Shown: positions 1 through 6,359 of the stretch, piece by piece
Layout: every line of letters starts with the position of its first letter
Numbering within the stretch: the stretch's first letter is position 1
Assembly (NCBI GenBank): GCA_030691775.1
Contig: JAUYDN010000129.1
Location: 1-12,829, forward strand
DNA length: 12,829 bases
From: Dehalococcoidia bacterium
GTDB taxonomy: Bacteria; Chloroflexota; Dehalococcoidia; Dehalococcoidales; Fen-1064
Reading direction: 5' to 3'
The notes under the pieces: generated by a model
What the model was told of the DNA's origin: nothing
The model's input: only the letters and a program-made list of their open reading frames with translations
Databases searched by the model: none
Position numbers and translations under genes: made by a program

Positions 1-30
1 ATTACGCAGAGCATTAAGTAGATTACATCT

Positions 31-99
31 TGTAGGGTGGGTTAGTCCGGTTTCAAGGGGTGTCGGCTTTCAGATTTCGAGAGGACGTAACCCACCACA
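31..99. repeat. MITE/REP-like inverted repeat
   Basis: Positions 31-44 (TGTAGGGTGGGTTA) are matched in inverted orientation by 88-99 (TAACCCACCACA). The arms pair over 12 bases with a 2-base gap, around a 43-base centre. The outer TGTAGGG resembles the end of the element at 2916-2972. It looks like a small non-autonomous repeat of the kind scattered in bacterial intergenic DNA. No coding frame covers it. Confidence 0.5.
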
Positions 100-233
100 A
101 ATCGTCTTATGCAAACATGTTTATGCTCTGAGTAGTAACTAACCGGCATCGCCGAACTTTAAGCATTTATCGCGAGAGCGGCTACGTTTTTTAGCGGTGG
201 TCAGCACTTTCCAGCGGGTGTATATTCAGTGTG

Positions 234-356
234 GAGGTAAGAGCTGGCGAGTCGGTTGCGGTTAATATAAACGGCTTTGTTCAGTTCACCACCTCTTACC
301 TCTATTCTTAGCCGTTAAACACTCGCCCAGAAGCTAATCTTCACTGCCAGTAGCTT
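234..356. repeat. Cluster of interleaved inverted repeats
   Basis: Four complementary pairs lie within 123 bases: 234-243 (GAGGTAAGAG) with 293-302; 244-252 (CTGGCGAGT) with 321-330 (one bulge); 270-276 (AACGGCT) with 310-316; and 331-336 (AAGCTA) with 351-356. The first pair crosses the second and third, so they could form alternative folds or a pseudoknot. Whether this is a transcribed structured RNA or the remnant of a mobile-element end cannot be told from the sequence. No promoter was recognised directly upstream. Confidence 0.35.
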
Positions 357-410
357 TTCAGAGCGTTCCTCCCCCATACCCCTTCCCCACAGCCCGGCGT
401 TGCCCGAAAT

Positions 411-455
411 GTCATTCTGAGGGGCCCGACTCCGTCGGACGAACGAAGAATCTCC
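411..455. repeat. GTCATTCTGAGG-type intergenic repeat
   Basis: The segment begins GTCATTCTGAGG and ends AAGAATCTCC, with an internal hairpin CCGAC-TCC-GTCGG at 426-438. Elements of this form recur in intergenic DNA of many bacteria, as I recall them. A related TGTCATTC/GAATGACA pair occurs at 10212-10283 in this window. Confidence 0.45.
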
Positions 456-513
456 AGCACCTACTCAGTAGGCAGGGAGACCCTTTTAGAGAAAAAGTCC
501 AAATCACAAACTT

Positions 514-675
514 CAATAGTCAACCCCCCCCTTTCTCCCCACCAGAGGGACTCAAGGTGACAAGGTCACTCGATTTTTGAGGTAAAGCACCTCCTCCACA
601 GCCCGGGGAGGGGTAAACATTTTAGAAAACATCAAATACCAATAGTCAAGTACCAAGTCCCTCCTTTTCCCCACC
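514..675 (+). repeat. Imperfect direct repeat, pyrimidine-rich
   Basis: CAATAGTCAA followed by a C/T-rich run ending CCCCACC occurs at 514-543 and again at 640-675. The second copy carries an extra segment of about 6 bases between the two parts. A similar A/T/C-rich word (CATCAACTATCAAGTATCAA) is at about 10169-10188. These are probably decayed intergenic repeats. No function is visible. Confidence 0.35.
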
Positions 676-816
676 CGGAAATCTACCGCATCAATCGACC
701 ACAAATAACTGGCGGCTGATAGCTGTTTGCCTTGCTCGTACGCGATATGCTACACGTAACCGTTCATGCTCCCTGTTGTACAATTATTATATACAGAATG
801 CGAACATCGTATGTGC

Positions 817-845
817 TTGACTAATATTTATGCCTTGCTTATAAT
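817..845 (+). promoter_or_regulatory. Sigma-70-type promoter of the flavin oxidoreductase gene
   Basis: TTGACT at 817-822 and a perfect TATAAT at 840-845 are separated by exactly 17 bases. Transcription should begin near 852, giving an untranslated leader of roughly 87 bases before the ATG at 939. No operator or riboswitch fold was recognised in the leader. Confidence 0.75.
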
Positions 846-938
846 AGCCGAAACATTCATCCTCAGGTAACCAGCCTGTCGGGAATCGTTTTTTCGCAAA
901 CTCTTGTTGTAAAGGCAGTCAGGGGAAGGAGAATTCTT

Positions 939-2903
939 ATGTCTCAGCAGTTCAAACATCTTTTCTCACCCATAAAAATAGGACCTGTCATCGTACGCAA
1001 TCGCATTGTCAGTAGCTCCCACCATCCGCTCTTCATTAATATGCAGACGGGTCTACACGACGACCGTATGGTGAATTACTGGGCGGCAAAGGCTAAAGGC
1101 GGAGTCGGTTTAATCGAGTCGTACCTGACCACCACCCATCCCCAGCTTGCCCAGGATATCTTCCGGCGGCCCGGTGTGGTCGAGACTTTCAAGCGAGCGG
1201 CGGATGTGATTCATACCCACGGTGCTAAGTTCGTCTGCCAGATTGCCAATTCCGGCTCTCAGGGAGGCGGTTTTGGCGCACCTTCCGGCTGGGCGCCTTC
1301 CGTTGTACTGACGCCGGATGGACAGGGCGTATTGAACGCACCCCACGAAATGACCATGGACGAGATACACGCGTTCGTGGAGGCTTTTGCCCGCGCCGCG
1401 GCCGTAATGAAATCTGCTGGTGCTGATGGCGTTCAGATTCACGGTGCCCACGGCTATATTGTCAACGAGTTCATGTCACCTTTTACCAACAAGCGGACTG
1501 ATGAATATGGCGGCAGTCTTGAAAACCGCATGCGTTTTCCGCTCGAGGTGATAGATGCGGTCCGTGCCGCCGCCGGTAACGATTTCATCGTCGGTATCAG
1601 AATCAGCGCCGACGAATTTGTCCCCGGCGGCTTCACGCTCGATGACATGCTGGTCATGGCGCCGATGATGACGCGTGGCGGGAAGCTGGACTATATCAGC
1701 GTCAGCGGCGGAGTCTATCGCACCATCGGCACAGCTATCGAATCGATGTACTACCCGCTTTCCTCTTTTGTTTACCTGGCGGCGGCACTCAAACAGGTGG
1801 TGGATATTCCGGTGGTCGCCCGCGGCCGCATCACCGACCCCATTCAGGCAGAGGAAATCCTGGCAAAAGGGCAGGCAGATATGGTGAGCATTGTCCGCGG
1901 TATCATCTCCGACCCGGAGTGGGCAAACAAGGCAAAGGAAGGCAGGCTGGATGAAATCAGGAAATGCATCGGTTGTAACGAAGGTTGCTGGGGTTCTGTC
2001 TATTTCACGCGCTTACTGGTGAGAGGTATCACCTGCACCATGAACCCCGTCATCGGTAAGGAGGGCGAGGCTGGTTGGAGCGAACTTGTGCCTGCCGCCC
2101 GGAAGAAGCGCGTCATGGTAATCGGCGGCGGTCCGGCTGGACTTGAGACGGCGCGCGTGGCGGCGGCTCGAGGGCACCACGTCACGCTTTATGAAAAGGG
2201 TTCCGACCTGGGCGGGCAAACGCTTATCGCCGCCAAAGCGCCAGGTAGAGATGGTTTTTTGGACTTGAGCCGGTACCAGAAATACCAGATGACACTGCTC
2301 GGTGTCGATGTGCGACTCAATACCCAGGTGACGCCGGAATTGGTGAAGCAGGAAAATCCGGAGGCGGTAGTCGTAGCTACCGGGTCAGTACCTCACATCC
2401 CGGATATTCCGGGCATCAAAGGAAAGAACGTGGTCAACGTCTGGCAGGTCTTGAACGGTGAGGTGGAGACCGGCAATAGCGTCGTAATCATCGGCGACGA
2501 CGACCACATTCAGTCGTTAAGCACCGCCGATTTTCTCGCCGAGCAGGGTAAAAAAGTGGAGGTCCTGTGCTGGGGCTACTATCACGGTCCCAAGATAGAA
2601 CCCGCCACGCGTCAGGCTATCTACCAGCGCCTGCTGACAAAGGGCGTAGTGTTGACTCCAACCACGGCGGTCAAGGAAATCGCCGGCGATGCGGTGGTAA
2701 CGTATAATATTTTTACCAATCAGGAACGCCGCATCGAAGGTGTGGACACGGTGGTGGTTGCCTGCGGCGGCCGGGAAAACAACGCGCTCTACTATGCCTT
2801 GAAGGGATTCGTCGAGGAGTTGTACCTCGTGGGTGATGCGAACGGGGTACGGAAGATTCATGATGCCACCAACGAGGCGGCGGTGTTGGGCAGGATGTTA
2901 TAA
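939..2903 (+). CDS. FMN/FAD/4Fe-4S NADH:flavin oxidoreductase (2,4-dienoyl-CoA reductase / 2-enoate reductase family)
   Basis: This 654-residue protein has the three-part layout of E. coli FadH, BaiCD and 2-enoate reductases. An Old Yellow Enzyme TIM barrel (about 1-335, FMN) carries HGAHGY at 168-173, where His168, His171 and Tyr173 sit at the active site in the family, followed by RTDEYGGSLENR. The four cysteines C343, C346, C350 and C366 (CxxCxxxC then one more) ligate a 4Fe-4S cluster. A dinucleotide-binding half begins with IGGGPAG at 395-401 and closes with LVGDANG near the C-terminus. Such enzymes reduce C=C bonds of enoates or enoyl-CoAs with NAD(P)H in the cytoplasm; the substrate here cannot be read. 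The start is firm: AGGGGAAGGAG at 921-931 lies 7 bases before the ATG, downstream of a strong promoter. The gene appears monocistronic and ends just before a repeat with hairpins. Confidence 0.93.
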   Translation: MSQQFKHLFSPIKIGPVIVRNRIVSSSHHPLFINMQTGLHDDRMVNYWAAKAKGGVGLIESYLTTTHPQLAQDIFRRPGVVETFKRAADVIHTHGAKFVCQIANSGSQGGGFGAPSGWAPSVVLTPDGQGVLNAPHEMTMDEIHAFVEAFARAAAVMKSAGADGVQIHGAHGYIVNEFMSPFTNKRTDEYGGSLENRMRFPLEVIDAVRAAAGNDFIVGIRISADEFVPGGFTLDDMLVMAPMMTRGGKLDYISVSGGVYRTIGTAIESMYYPLSSFVYLAAALKQVVDIPVVARGRITDPIQAEEILAKGQADMVSIVRGIISDPEWANKAKEGRLDEIRKCIGCNEGCWGSVYFTRLLVRGITCTMNPVIGKEGEAGWSELVPAARKKRVMVIGGGPAGLETARVAAARGHHVTLYEKGSDLGGQTLIAAKAPGRDGFLDLSRYQKYQMTLLGVDVRLNTQVTPELVKQENPEAVVVATGSVPHIPDIPGIKGKNVVNVWQVLNGEVETGNSVVIIGDDDHIQSLSTADFLAEQGKKVEVLCWGYYHGPKIEPATRQAIYQRLLTKGVVLTPTTAVKEIAGDAVVTYNIFTNQERRIEGVDTVVVACGGRENNALYYALKGFVEELYLVGDANGVRKIHDATNEAAVLGRML

Positions 2904-2915
2904 CTCTACACAAAT

Positions 2916-2972
2916 TGTAGGGGCTGGGGCTTGACCCCACCCTGAAGGCGACCTCAAGAGTCGCTCCCTACA
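2916..2972. repeat. MITE-like inverted repeat, possible bidirectional terminator
   Basis: TGTAGGG at 2916-2922 is repeated inverted as CCCTACA at 2966-2972. Inside are two further hairpins: TGGGG-CTTGA-CCCCA beginning near 2925, and GCGAC...GTCGC at about 2948-2964. It sits between two convergent genes (ends at 2903 and 3026), so it may also stop transcription from both sides, though no T-tract supports a classical intrinsic terminator. Confidence 0.5.
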
Positions 2973-3025
2973 GTTTGGTGTTAATCGGTCCCGGTTCGTC
3001 CTGTACCCTTACCGATATAGAAGGA

Positions 3026-3241
3026 TTACACGTCGGTACGCTGCTCCGCTTTTAATCTCCAGTTACCCTCTTTCTGGGCAAAGATGTCCGGGTAGTTGAG
3101 GAGCGTGGCATCGATTGCCTGACAGCTCAGCCGCAGACCGAACTTGCGGAATACTTTGATTTGCAGCACCTCTACCGGTTCACCTTCGCCGGTGGTGGTC
3201 AATAAACCTTGCAATGCCTGTGCGGGAGTGATAGTCGACAT
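3026..3241 (-). CDS. Small protein of unknown function, second gene of the nitroreductase operon
   Basis: This is a 71-residue frame starting at an ATG only 12 bases after the nitroreductase stop, so it is very likely on the same mRNA. AAAGG, overlapping that stop region, could serve as a Shine-Dalgarno. I do not recognise a family with certainty. The C-terminal half (LLNYPDIFAQKEGNWRL) resembles the last helix and wing of small winged-helix domains of the HARE-HTH kind, but this is a resemblance only. There is no signal peptide, membrane segment or cysteine cluster. Codon use looks like that of the neighbouring core genes. Confidence 0.6.
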   Translation of the reverse strand: MSTITPAQALQGLLTTTGEGEPVEVLQIKVFRKFGLRLSCQAIDATLLNYPDIFAQKEGNWRLKAEQRTDV

Positions 3242-3253
3242 TTCTTTTAACCT

Positions 3254-3904
3254 TTATTCTTTATTACCAAACTTATTCCGGTGAAGCCAGCTAAAGTCCG
3301 GTCGCGCTACACCAACTTCTTTTTTACGGGGCACTTCCGCAGGTACACCTATCATCACCATGGTGGCTAATTCGTAGTCTTCCGGAACGCCGAGGAGCTT
3401 TTCCACCGCTATTTTATGCTCCTCCCGGAGAATGGATATTTGAAAGCCCAGCCCATCAGCGGTCGCCGCCAGTGCCATGTTCTCGATGCACATCCACGTG
3501 CTGGCAATGTTTTCTATATTCATCCACGGTTTTCTGCCGATTCCGTGCCCCTTTTTATTGCAGACGGCAATTACGGTGCAATTACGGTAGGCGTTTTTCT
3601 GCCTTTCTGCCATCCGGGTAGAGAGTGGTGTCTCCAGAGTCTGCGTGTAGATTTTTTCAATAACGGCGGGGTCGTTGAGCGCCATTGCATCGAGCGCCAT
3701 TTTCAAAGACTGTTGATATTTATATTCGGCAATTTGCTCGATGATTTTGGGGTCATCGATGACGATGAGTTCCCACGGCTGAACATTCGAGCCGGAAGGT
3801 GCTTTCACACCCGCAAGCAACAGTTTCCGTAGTTGCTCTTCTGAGACTCCTTGCTTGAAGGCGCGTATCGTCCTTCTTTTTTCTATGGCTTCGTGGACAT
3901 CCAT
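3254..3904 (-). CDS. Nitroreductase family protein (FMN-dependent)
   Basis: This 216-residue flavoprotein of the NfsB/FRase type is of usual family length. It begins with the family's phosphate-binding RRTIRAF (about residues 9-15), followed by APSGSNVQPWE, which contacts the FMN, and it ends with a GxP-type strand and a basic tail. Members form dimers and transfer electrons from NAD(P)H to nitro compounds, quinones or other acceptors; the physiological acceptor is unknown. An in-frame ATG at 4003 would add 33 residues, but it lies inside the spacer of a near-consensus promoter (3985-4013). The ATG at 3904 has AGGGG 7 bases upstream and begins the conserved domain, so I choose it. A 71-aa gene follows 12 bases downstream. 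Confidence 0.9.
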   Translation of the reverse strand: MDVHEAIEKRRTIRAFKQGVSEEQLRKLLLAGVKAPSGSNVQPWELIVIDDPKIIEQIAEYKYQQSLKMALDAMALNDPAVIEKIYTQTLETPLSTRMAERQKNAYRNCTVIAVCNKKGHGIGRKPWMNIENIASTWMCIENMALAATADGLGFQISILREEHKIAVEKLLGVPEDYELATMVMIGVPAEVPRKKEVGVARPDFSWLHRNKFGNKE

Positions 3905-3984
3905 TGTACTACCCCTGTTTAAGGTTGTGGATGTGTCTGGTTTCCCGCACGTACGAGTAATTACCAGCCAAGGAATCTTTGAGT

Positions 3985-4013
3985 ATTCTACCTGTCCCCG
4001 CAAAGCAAGTCAA
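3985..4013 (-). promoter_or_regulatory. Sigma-70-type promoter of the nitroreductase operon
   Basis: Read on the minus strand, TTGACT (4013-4008) and TAGAAT (3990-3985) are separated by 17 bases. The start of transcription should be near 3978, giving a leader of about 74 bases to the ATG at 3904. Its position rules out the longer start at 4003. Confidence 0.7.
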
Positions 4014-4036
4014 CACGCACGCCATAATCTGTCCGT

Positions 4037-4065
4037 TTGACAACATCTGTCCGCTGGTTTAAATT
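4037..4065 (+). promoter_or_regulatory. Candidate promoter at the left edge of the accessory island
   Basis: A perfect TTGACA at 4037-4042 is followed after 17 bases by TAAATT at 4060-4065 (4 of 6 consensus bases). It points into the relic at 4085 and the membrane-protein gene at 4216, and is arranged back to back with the nitroreductase promoter 24 bases away. Confidence 0.55.
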
Positions 4066-4084
4066 ATGTTAACCCTAGCAATGG

Positions 4085-4180
4085 GTGATACACACCGAAA
4101 AACGCAAAGACCAGTTCTACCCGAAGTGTAAGTCACCCTACTGGAATAAGCCAAGACGGAAGGGGCTCTATACTAAATAG
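4085..4180 (+). pseudogene. Relic of a small zinc-ribbon-like protein
   Basis: A short frame (GTG at 4085, stop 4178-4180, 31 residues) ends in FYPKCKSPYWNKPRRK. I recall many small bacterial proteins ending in CPKCxSPYWNxPR, where paired cysteines form half of a zinc ribbon. Here the first cysteine of that pair is tyrosine and the rest of the protein is missing, because a stop codon lies at 4076-4078. It looks like the tail of a decayed gene. It could instead be a very short expressed peptide, as a promoter sits immediately upstream (4037-4065), but no Shine-Dalgarno is seen before the GTG. Confidence 0.4.
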
Positions 4181-4215
4181 TACTCTTGATAGTTCATTCA
4201 GTGAGGAATAACATT

Positions 4216-4815
4216 TTGTTAAACACCGCCGAGATTATCGCTATAGTTATCGGATTAATCAACTTTATAGCTCTATGCATTGTAGCCTGGCAAACTTGGC
4301 TTACTCGCAAGTCTGTCCAACTATCTCAGTCCACAGTAAAAGAATCACAACGCTCCAAAGAGCTCGCAAATCTTCCAAGGGCATTCGTTATGTTAGAGGT
4401 TCGTTGCAATCTAGAAGGTTGGAAAAAAGACTTGGAATACCTTGTTTCTCATCAAAAAGAGATAGAAAGGATGATTAATCAGAGCGATTCAGCAATTACG
4501 TTTCCATCAGACTATTGGAGAGGTAAGCTTGACCGTATGATTAGTAAATCACTTTATGATGTCATACCTGAATGGTTACGAGAGATGCTTATCAGCGGCG
4601 CTCAATATTATGCTGATTGCATGCTATATAAAGAAACACTATGTGCCGCCAGTGATGACAAATCAAGACGTATCTTGTTGTTTCGAGGAATGGTCGAAAG
4701 GGCAAACCACGGACTCGCTGCAATAAATGAAATGCTCGATTATATGTCAGACATTCTACCCAGATGGTATTTACAGGCTCCCGCTTCTCTTAAAGACGAG
4801 GAGTTTTTTCGCTAG
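4216..4815 (+). CDS. Membrane-anchored protein of unknown function
   Basis: This is a 199-residue protein if it starts at the TTG at 4216. That start has GTGAGG (4201-4206) 9 bases upstream, while an in-frame TTG at 4186 that would add 10 residues lacks a close Shine-Dalgarno. One hydrophobic helix (about residues 7-25) is followed by WQTWLTRKS and a polar, helical cytoplasmic domain of about 170 residues. This layout (one N-terminal membrane helix, Trp/Arg-rich boundary, helical soluble part) is common in uncharacterised bacterial proteins of accessory regions. I recognise no catalytic motif. The gene is clearly richer in A+T than the flanking core genes. The promoter at 4037-4065 could drive it with a leader of about 145 bases that contains the relic at 4085-4180. 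Confidence 0.75.
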   Translation: MLNTAEIIAIVIGLINFIALCIVAWQTWLTRKSVQLSQSTVKESQRSKELANLPRAFVMLEVRCNLEGWKKDLEYLVSHQKEIERMINQSDSAITFPSDYWRGKLDRMISKSLYDVIPEWLREMLISGAQYYADCMLYKETLCAASDDKSRRILLFRGMVERANHGLAAINEMLDYMSDILPRWYLQAPASLKDEEFFR

Positions 4816-4839
4816 TATACTGCTGTAGGAGCTTTTAGA

Positions 4840-4914
4840 ATGCAAAACACTGCCACCTATTGCCGAGTCAGCACAGACGACCCGGAGAAGGAAGGCACAA
4901 GCCTACGGATGTAA
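4840..4914 (+). pseudogene. Truncated 5' end of a serine recombinase gene (stub 1)
   Basis: The ATG at 4840 has TAGGAG 8 bases upstream. The frame encodes 24 residues containing TYCRVSTDDPEKEGTSL, then stops. YCRVST-D-EKEGTSL is the start of the resolvase/invertase catalytic domain; the serine of RVS is the nucleophile that attacks DNA. The rest of the domain, the recombinase domain and the zinc ribbon are absent, so it cannot be active. A second, diverged stub at 5733 breaks at nearly the same residue. Confidence 0.75.
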
Positions 4915-4943
4915 CTTGGGGCTTATCATAACCACCGCTAGCG

Positions 4944-5009
4944 ATGAGTTCCGAGCGGACTACCGAGTGTGAATAACAGGCGTCCTTGGAGCGGGACTTG
5001 CTAATATGA
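4944..5009 (+). pseudogene. Decayed C-terminal remnant, copy 1
   Basis: One frame ending at the TGA 5007-5009 reads ERTTECE*QASLERDLLI and lines up with ERSTTAEYQAGLLWDLLN at 5665-5721, which lies just upstream of recombinase stub 2. The internal stop at 4974-4976 and the lack of an upstream start show decay. The parent gene is not recognised. In copy 2 it ends 11 bases before the recombinase ATG, so it was probably the gene preceding the recombinase. Confidence 0.45.
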
Positions 5010-5038
5010 AAGAGGTATACCTGCTACAATGACCTGTA

Positions 5039-5067
5039 TTGGATTTTTAATTATGGGGAATGTTAAT
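5039..5067 (+). promoter_or_regulatory. Candidate promoter of the repeat lipoprotein gene
   Basis: TTGGAT at 5039-5044 and GTTAAT at 5062-5067 are separated by 17 bases (each 4 of 6 consensus bases). Transcription would start near 5074, leaving a 25-base leader with a strong Shine-Dalgarno. Confidence 0.4.
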
Positions 5068-5098
5068 TTTTTCTTGGCTAATTTGTAAGGAGGTTAAG

Positions 5099-5650
5099 AT
5101 GAACAATGTGCGTTTGGTATTTTTGGCAGTTATACTTGGTGTGGTATCGTTATTCGTCGGTTGCCAATCAGGTCTATCTGATGAGAAAGTGAAGAAAATT
5201 GTAGAAGAAGAGGTGGCAAGGCAGCTTACTATTGGGCACGAATTGAAGACTTCTAAGCTTTCCATTGAAAATGAGGATGGTGAAATTGTTGCCGTTTTGA
5301 GTAGCTTGAATGGTGAGGGATTTTTGACCATTAGCAATGCCGATGGTAAGATAGTTGCCGGTTTGGGTAGTCAGAATGGTGAAGGGTCGATGATCGTTGG
5401 CAATACCAACGGTAAGATTGCTGCCTTTTTGAGTAGCGTGAATGGTGAGGGATTTTTGAAAATTGGCAATGCCGATGGTAAGATGGTTGCCTTTTTTAGC
5501 AGTCAGAATGGTGAGGGACTTTTGAACACCTCTAGTTTCGCCATTACCAACGCCGATGGTAAGGTGGTTACCAGTTTGGGCTCCTTGAATGGGAATGGGG
5601 TCTTGTTTCTTCTAAATAAGAATGGTCAGGTAACTTTTAAAGCTCCGTAG
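5099..5650 (+). CDS. Lipoprotein with tandem 22-residue beta repeats
   Basis: This is a 183-residue protein starting at the ATG 5099, which has AAGGAGGT at 5087-5094; an upstream in-frame ATG at 5060 lacks such a site. A hydrophobic leader ends in SLFVGC, a lipobox (Phe at -3 is less usual than Leu), so the mature protein should be lipid-anchored outside the cytoplasmic membrane. A charged linker (DEKVKKIVEEEVARQ) precedes repeats from residue 54 to the end: about five units of the form I-x-N-x-DGK-(I/V)-VA-x-(L/F)-x-S-x-NGEG-x-L, usually 22 residues (66 bases), with one longer unit and a degenerate last one. Short beta strands joined by DGK and NGEG turns suggest a beta-solenoid or stacked-hairpin fold. 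No enzyme motif is present; an adhesive or scaffolding role is a guess. It lies between two recombinase stubs. Confidence 0.85.
   Translation: MNNVRLVFLAVILGVVSLFVGCQSGLSDEKVKKIVEEEVARQLTIGHELKTSKLSIENEDGEIVAVLSSLNGEGFLTISNADGKIVAGLGSQNGEGSMIVGNTNGKIAAFLSSVNGEGFLKIGNADGKMVAFFSSQNGEGLLNTSSFAITNADGKVVTSLGSLNGNGVLFLLNKNGQVTFKAP
5258..5640 (+). repeat. 66-base in-gene tandem repeats
   Basis: The DNA encoding the DGK...NGEG units repeats with a period of about 66 bases, including near-identical words such as GATGGTAAGAT and AATGGTGAGGGA. Similarity at the DNA level suggests recent amplification or continuing exchange between units, so copy number may vary between strains. Confidence 0.7.
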
Positions 5651-5721
5651 AACGTGCCGAGCGTGAGCGGTCTACCACGGCTGAGTATCAAGCGGGCTTG
5701 TTGTGGGACTTGCTTAACTGA
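5641..5721 (+). pseudogene. C-terminal remnant, copy 2
   Basis: A frame with no start codon (open from 5641) ends at the TGA 5719-5721 and reads ERSTTAEYQAGLLWDLLN at its end. It matches the decayed copy at 4944-5009 in both DNA and reading frame. It overlaps the end of the lipoprotein gene and lies directly upstream of recombinase stub 2 (ATG at 5733). The parent gene is unidentified. Confidence 0.45.
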
Positions 5722-5732
5722 AAGGAATTAAC

Positions 5733-5822
5733 ATGAATGTAGCCATTTACTGCCGGGTCAGCACCGAAGACCAGGAAAAGGAAGGAACAGCATCATCCTG
5801 TGGGGGAAAAGAGACAAAGTAG
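5733..5822 (+). pseudogene. Truncated 5' end of a serine recombinase gene (stub 2)
   Basis: The ATG at 5733 has AAGGA 6 bases upstream. The frame encodes AIYCRVSTEDQEKEGT and then leaves the family sequence after about 19 residues, running to a stop at 5820-5822. As in stub 1, only the beginning of the catalytic domain remains, including the RVS serine; helix E, the DNA-binding parts and the zinc ribbon are gone. It is close to, but clearly diverged from, stub 1 in DNA sequence, so the two are not a recent duplication. Confidence 0.75.
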
Positions 5823-6125
5823 CTTTTTAGTAGTAAGCCTTAAGCTGTGCCATCTCAACCCGGATGGGGAGCTTAGTAGAGAGGACTATTCGCCGGCTTC
5901 TACGGCGTCAATTTATCCTTCCTGTATCAAGCCCCTCCAGTTAAACAGGTCGCCTCTCCTGGCTCAAACGCACAGTGGTGAACTCCACTAACAGGGGCCG
6001 CTGTCTGCTCTCCCTCACCAACTCGCCAGCGTTTCTCTTTCGCCACTCAAGTCTTCTTGTCATTCTATTTTTGCAATTCGTAGCTGTCAATACACTGGTG
6101 CCGGGAATCACCAGTCAATGAAACA
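5823..6125. other. Gene-free gap with an outward promoter on the minus strand
   Basis: No well-supported gene is seen. A 63-codon plus frame (5800-5991) has no Shine-Dalgarno or family resemblance. On the minus strand a 40-codon frame (6063-5941), ending RPLLVEFTTVRLSQERRPV, looks mildly coding, but its ATG overlaps the -10 box of the promoter at 6062-6090. The stretch may be the decayed body of an element or a small RNA gene. Confidence 0.4.
6062..6090 (-). promoter_or_regulatory. Near-consensus promoter without an obvious gene
   Basis: On the minus strand TTGACA (6090-6085), 17 bases, TAGAAT (6067-6062): 11 of 12 consensus bases. Transcription should start near 6055 and run towards recombinase stub 2, antisense to it. 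No clear gene lies downstream on this strand, so the product may be a small RNA or a short peptide. Confidence 0.6.
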
Positions 6126-6341
6126 TCAGGTTGGCTGAAAATTCTCCAGCGTGATTTCAGGCTTGGAACGGTCTATACCCAGGTGATGTGAGGCATCGAG
6201 CACTTCGATACCCGCCAGTTCTTCTCCGGGCCCAATGTCCACAGCAACATCTTCACTAAGACGGATGGTTGTAACCTGCGTAGTCCCTCTCTTAAAAGAA
6301 ATATATAAAGCATCTACCTCCGGGTCATAATGCACCTTCAT
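6126..6341 (-). CDS. DUF2283 family protein
   Basis: This 71-residue protein has the family pattern: VHYDPEVDALYISF at the start, then VAVDIGPGEELAGIEVLDAS in the middle. DUF2283 proteins are small, probably beta-rich and of unknown biochemical role; they often occur in accessory regions near toxin-antitoxin genes. It is the last gene of a three-gene minus-strand operon, starting 18 bases after the DUF2442 stop. The AAAGG directly before the ATG leaves no spacing, so translation may rely on coupling to the upstream gene. Confidence 0.85.
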   Translation of the reverse strand: MKVHYDPEVDALYISFKRGTTQVTTIRLSEDVAVDIGPGEELAGIEVLDASHHLGIDRSKPEITLENFQPT

Positions 6342-6359
6342 CCTTTACATCCAGCTGTG

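Larger units (their letters stand above)
100..810. other. Gene-free intergenic region with repeats
   Basis: No open frame with a ribosome-binding site or family resemblance is visible. The contents are an inverted-repeat cluster at 234-356, a GTCATTCTGAGG-type repeat at 411-455, a short hairpin GTGAC-AAG-GTCAC at 557-569 followed by a T-rich stretch (a weak terminator candidate), and pyrimidine-rich direct repeats at 514-543 and 640-675. Some short translated stretches on the minus strand at about 130-280 look faintly coding but are broken by stops in every frame, so decayed gene material cannot be excluded. Confidence 0.5.

Noticed and set aside
3416..3832. 138-codon plus-strand frame opposite the nitroreductase
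   Set aside because: It is a shadow of the nitroreductase gene, which has all its FMN-binding motifs and its own promoter and start signal.
3905..4003. Longer start of the nitroreductase at the ATG 4003
   Set aside because: The added 33 residues lie upstream of the family domain and across the promoter; the ATG at 3904 has a good Shine-Dalgarno.
5800..5991. 63-codon plus-strand frame after recombinase stub 2
   Set aside because: No Shine-Dalgarno, no family resemblance and Ser/Pro/Leu-rich composition typical of chance frames.
5941..6063. 40-codon minus-strand frame ending RPLLVEFTTVRLSQERRPV as a gene
   Set aside because: It looks mildly coding, but there is no Shine-Dalgarno and its ATG overlaps the -10 box of a strong promoter, so that mRNA would begin after the start codon. 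Kept only as part of the orphan-promoter finding.
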